From positions 10,081,001 through 10,145,000 of the forward strand of contig NC_092562.1 of NCBI RefSeq assembly GCF_037975245.1: a DNA stretch of 64,000 bases, written 5' to 3'. This DNA comes from Apostichopus japonicus (Eukaryota; Echinodermata; Holothuroidea; Aspidochirotida; Stichopodidae). Below, one piece after another: positions 61,594 to 64,000 of this stretch (its first letter is position 1; each line of letters begins with the position of its first letter). The translations under genes were made by a program, and so were the position numbers. The notes under the pieces were generated by a model. It saw only the letters and a program-made list of their open reading frames with translations, was not told where the DNA came from and did no database searches.

Positions 61594-61993
61594 ATTTGGG
61601 GGGGCAGTCTGCCCCCCCTGCCCCCCCGCCTCGTACGCCTATGGATGTGTATACGCAAATAAGATAATCAATAAGAGTTATAAAGGGTTCTTAAAGACCA
61701 ACTATGGAGACTTTTCGATGAACATAGAATCCCACCATTTTTCATGTATGTAATCCTTAACTCACTCCAATTACATTGCTGTAATTAACTTTACCAATTT
61801 CGGACGTTAAATAAGTGAAAAATGGGACGAAAAGTCAGCTTCTATTTCAGACATTCCTGAAACATTCCTAAGACATCAGGTGACCATGTGACGTCAACGT
61901 TTGTATACCTCACTCACAGCTATACTTTTAGTGTGTAAAGTCGTATACTTGAGCTGCCAAAAACATCAACGATATTACTCCTTTTTCCTCAAA

Positions 61994-62239
61994 ATGTCAC
62001 AATTCTGTGTTGTTGGAGGTTGCAGTTATACCTCATCCAACAAAAGCATCAGCTTTTTTAGATTTCCGAGTAAAAGAACCGACGTAAAACGGCGTAGACT
62101 TTGGATCAATTTTTTTAGATCCACGCGGAAAGATTTTTCAGCACCCGGAGTATTTCATGCACATGAGTCCACATGCATGACCCTGCTTCTGTGTATGCTG
62201 CAAATGTCTCATTCTGTGAAAATTATATACTGTCGATAG
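61994..62239 (+). pseudogene. THAP-domain fragment
   Basis: The frame from the ATG at 61994 reads MSQFCVVGGCSYTSS, then SFFRFPSKRTDVKRRRLWIN. That is the start of a THAP zinc-coordinating DNA-binding domain: C5-x4-C10, the FRFP box and the invariant Trp (W37). C61 sits at the right distance for the third ligand, but the expected Cys-x2-His-Phe reads Cys-Met-Thr-Leu, so the fourth ligand is absent. THAP domains occur in host factors and in P-element and Kolobok transposases. A frameshift, a missing exon or decay could explain the break. An inverted repeat nearby (61872-61910 and 63083-63120) favours a transposon remnant. Confidence 0.65.
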
Positions 62240-64000
62240 CTGTGTCGGACCATGGTCGGACATAGCTAATGTGAAATTGACTGTAAACACGCCCTGGACG
62301 TCCTTACATGTAACATTATATCACGCAATTGACAGTAATATATTTACTGTAAGAGATGACCGTATATATATATACCGTGCCAAGGGTATAGCATTGTTAG
62401 TACATGTACGGTAGTTAGTTACAACTCTCGCCAGCGTTGGCTCACAGCATGTGTAAATAGCCATGTTAGGATTTATCTATTTCATTTGTTGTATTCCAGT
62501 ATCGTGAGTTCGTGATACATGTGTAATATTGTCCGTTCTGTTTATTCCGACATCTACATGGGCCAAGGAGTTGCATAAAAACGGTAGTATGTAGCGATCG
62601 GACGTTTTATTTCGTTAGTGACTGTCTTGTGATTGTGGGATGTTAGTACTGGTCAAGGCCTGTTTCAACTAGACCTAACTCTATGGAATTACACAGACTC
62701 ACGGTAGTTTTTCGCCCAGGATTGAACAAGAAACGTGGATTAGGATATTCACTGCTAAATTTTTTTATTGACAGGATACTTTTTCTGTGTTTGTATACTT
62801 TTGGATATTAAAACGAGTAAGTACTATGTAAGTATATTGTACCGTACGGACCTATTGACGCTACGCTATGTAAAAGATGCCTCCATTTGAGTGGAAATTT
62901 TGCTAATAAAATAAGCAATTTAACTAAAATTTCTGCTTATAATTGTCTTAAAACTTGTTGTTAACCTTCATGTGTTCTTGTTTTAAGCTAACAGCTTTTC
63001 AAACGCTCGAAATTGGAAGTCAAAAACAGTACAATTGTTCGCTATCTGTGTACAAACAGTGCCTATATCAGCGTTTGATTTTCGCGGTATACAAACTTTG
63101 ACGTCACACGGTGACCAGAGGCTTCTTTGGGTCAATCTCTGTTTTCAGACATTCCAGAGGTTCATGTCACGTGACTACCCAAAATGTCCATTTTCGTGGT
63201 CGTTTTTGATGGGTTATAGTCGGTTTTCGAAGATTATTTTTTACACATGTTGATTATGGGTATGTAAACTCCTAAATTAATGGAAAATCTCAACAACAAA
63301 AATTGCCTCCATATTTGGTCTTTAATATCAGGCTGCATCAGTCCAATCGAATTTCTGCAAAGTGCCCTTCGATGTCGGTGCCCCCCCCCCCATCCCCAGA
63401 TTAAAAGTGCTTCCGCCGCCCTTGAACAAATGTGTTAATGTGGAGTGTTCTAGACCTACAAAGCCTAGTCGATGAGGCGAATGTTCGTAAAAGCACACCA
63501 AAACCAATACGTTCACTTCGAATACTGCGAACTCTGTATTAGAAAGTAATAACATGAAATGTGCCACCGTAAAGCGTTTAGTCTACACGCTATAACTTAT
63601 TTGATGCAAATACTAGCAAAGTACACTGCAGTGGAATTTCTTGTTGGCAACTTGCCAAGAAAAGTTTTTACATTATGTCAAGTTCAATGGTACAGTATAA
63701 ACAGGTGCGGACATCGAGCCCAGCCCAACCATTTTGTGTTAGGGGTTAAATATTTCTTTTGGGTAAAGTGTGAAAACAGATTATTTTCCAGAGTTGTTGG
63801 AACAATTGTAGGCACACAAAGTCGGCATATCTGCTAGATATTATTGATATGAATATATTTAGGTTTTCGATTTTATTTGATTTTCATTTTGGAAACTATG
63901 AGAGATTTGTTTTACTTAACCCCCGCGAAAAGTCGTACCACTCAAAATATTGCGCTTCAGTTAGGAACAATGATTTCCCTGCCCAGTGCATTGACTTTTT
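62240..64000. other. No gene recognised; one inverted dispersed repeat copy
   Basis: Contains the inverted copy (63325-63425) of the 60.6-kb repeat, and at 63083-63120 the reverse complement of 61872-61910 (TATACAAAC, TTGACGTCACA). No exon was recognised. Confidence 0.45.

Noticed and set aside
61337-61753. Open frames on both strands around 61.3-61.75 kb
   Set aside because: Products of translating the inverted repeat and its AT loop, which gives similar peptides on both strands.

Overview
The window is AT-rich animal nuclear DNA with one well-supported gene set in repeat-rich, intron-scale sequence. GT-AG introns, microsatellites, minisatellites, 5'-truncated LINE tails and MITE-like elements show it is eukaryotic. 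The gene content and repeat style suggest a marine invertebrate deuterostome, with an echinoderm such as a sea cucumber plausible. I cannot fix the species from sequence alone.

The gene lies on the minus strand from 49734 down to 17382. It is a GLIS1/3-type (GLIS3-like) Kruppel/GLI-family zinc-finger transcription factor. I assembled eight coding exons by hand: 48104-49734, 34083-34244, 32363-32473, 31728-31893, 30553-30706, 26013-26164, 18375-18683 and 17382-17518. Every junction has a GT donor and an AG acceptor, and every splice phase carries the reading frame through. Together they encode 939 residues plus a stop. The 5' end is open: the first exon starts at a splice acceptor, so at least one upstream exon is missing. 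The protein has a GLI-like N-terminal conserved region, a YGHL motif, a PPPY motif, five C2H2 fingers and a C-terminal tail ending in the VDRCPSQLS block I associate with GLIS3.

Layout. 1-17381 lies downstream of the gene and holds only repeats: an 88-bp array at the left edge, AT microsatellites, a 31-bp minisatellite, several short tandem arrays and a 23-bp minisatellite. 17382-49734 is the gene. Its introns carry a 7-copy higher-order satellite (27.4-28.6 kb), an 85-bp array, two other diverged tandem arrays, one 2.5-kb element and a LINE tail nested in an older repeat. 49735-64000 is upstream of the known exons. It holds a second LINE tail, a 0.76-kb element with inverted arrays at its ends, a second copy of the large element, a nest of inverted repeats at 59-61.7 kb and a fragmentary THAP-domain reading frame at 62 kb.

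The most unusual features are two related elements (39858-42398 and 55560-58254). They have a rolling-circle (Helentron/HINE-like) layout: subterminal inverted repeats, an internal tandem core, a CA-rich microsatellite and a 3' hairpin. The core repeatedly carries AGGTCA half-sites in DR4, DR5 and DR1 spacing, the geometry recognised by nuclear receptors. One copy lies inside the first mapped GLIS intron and the other upstream of the known exons.
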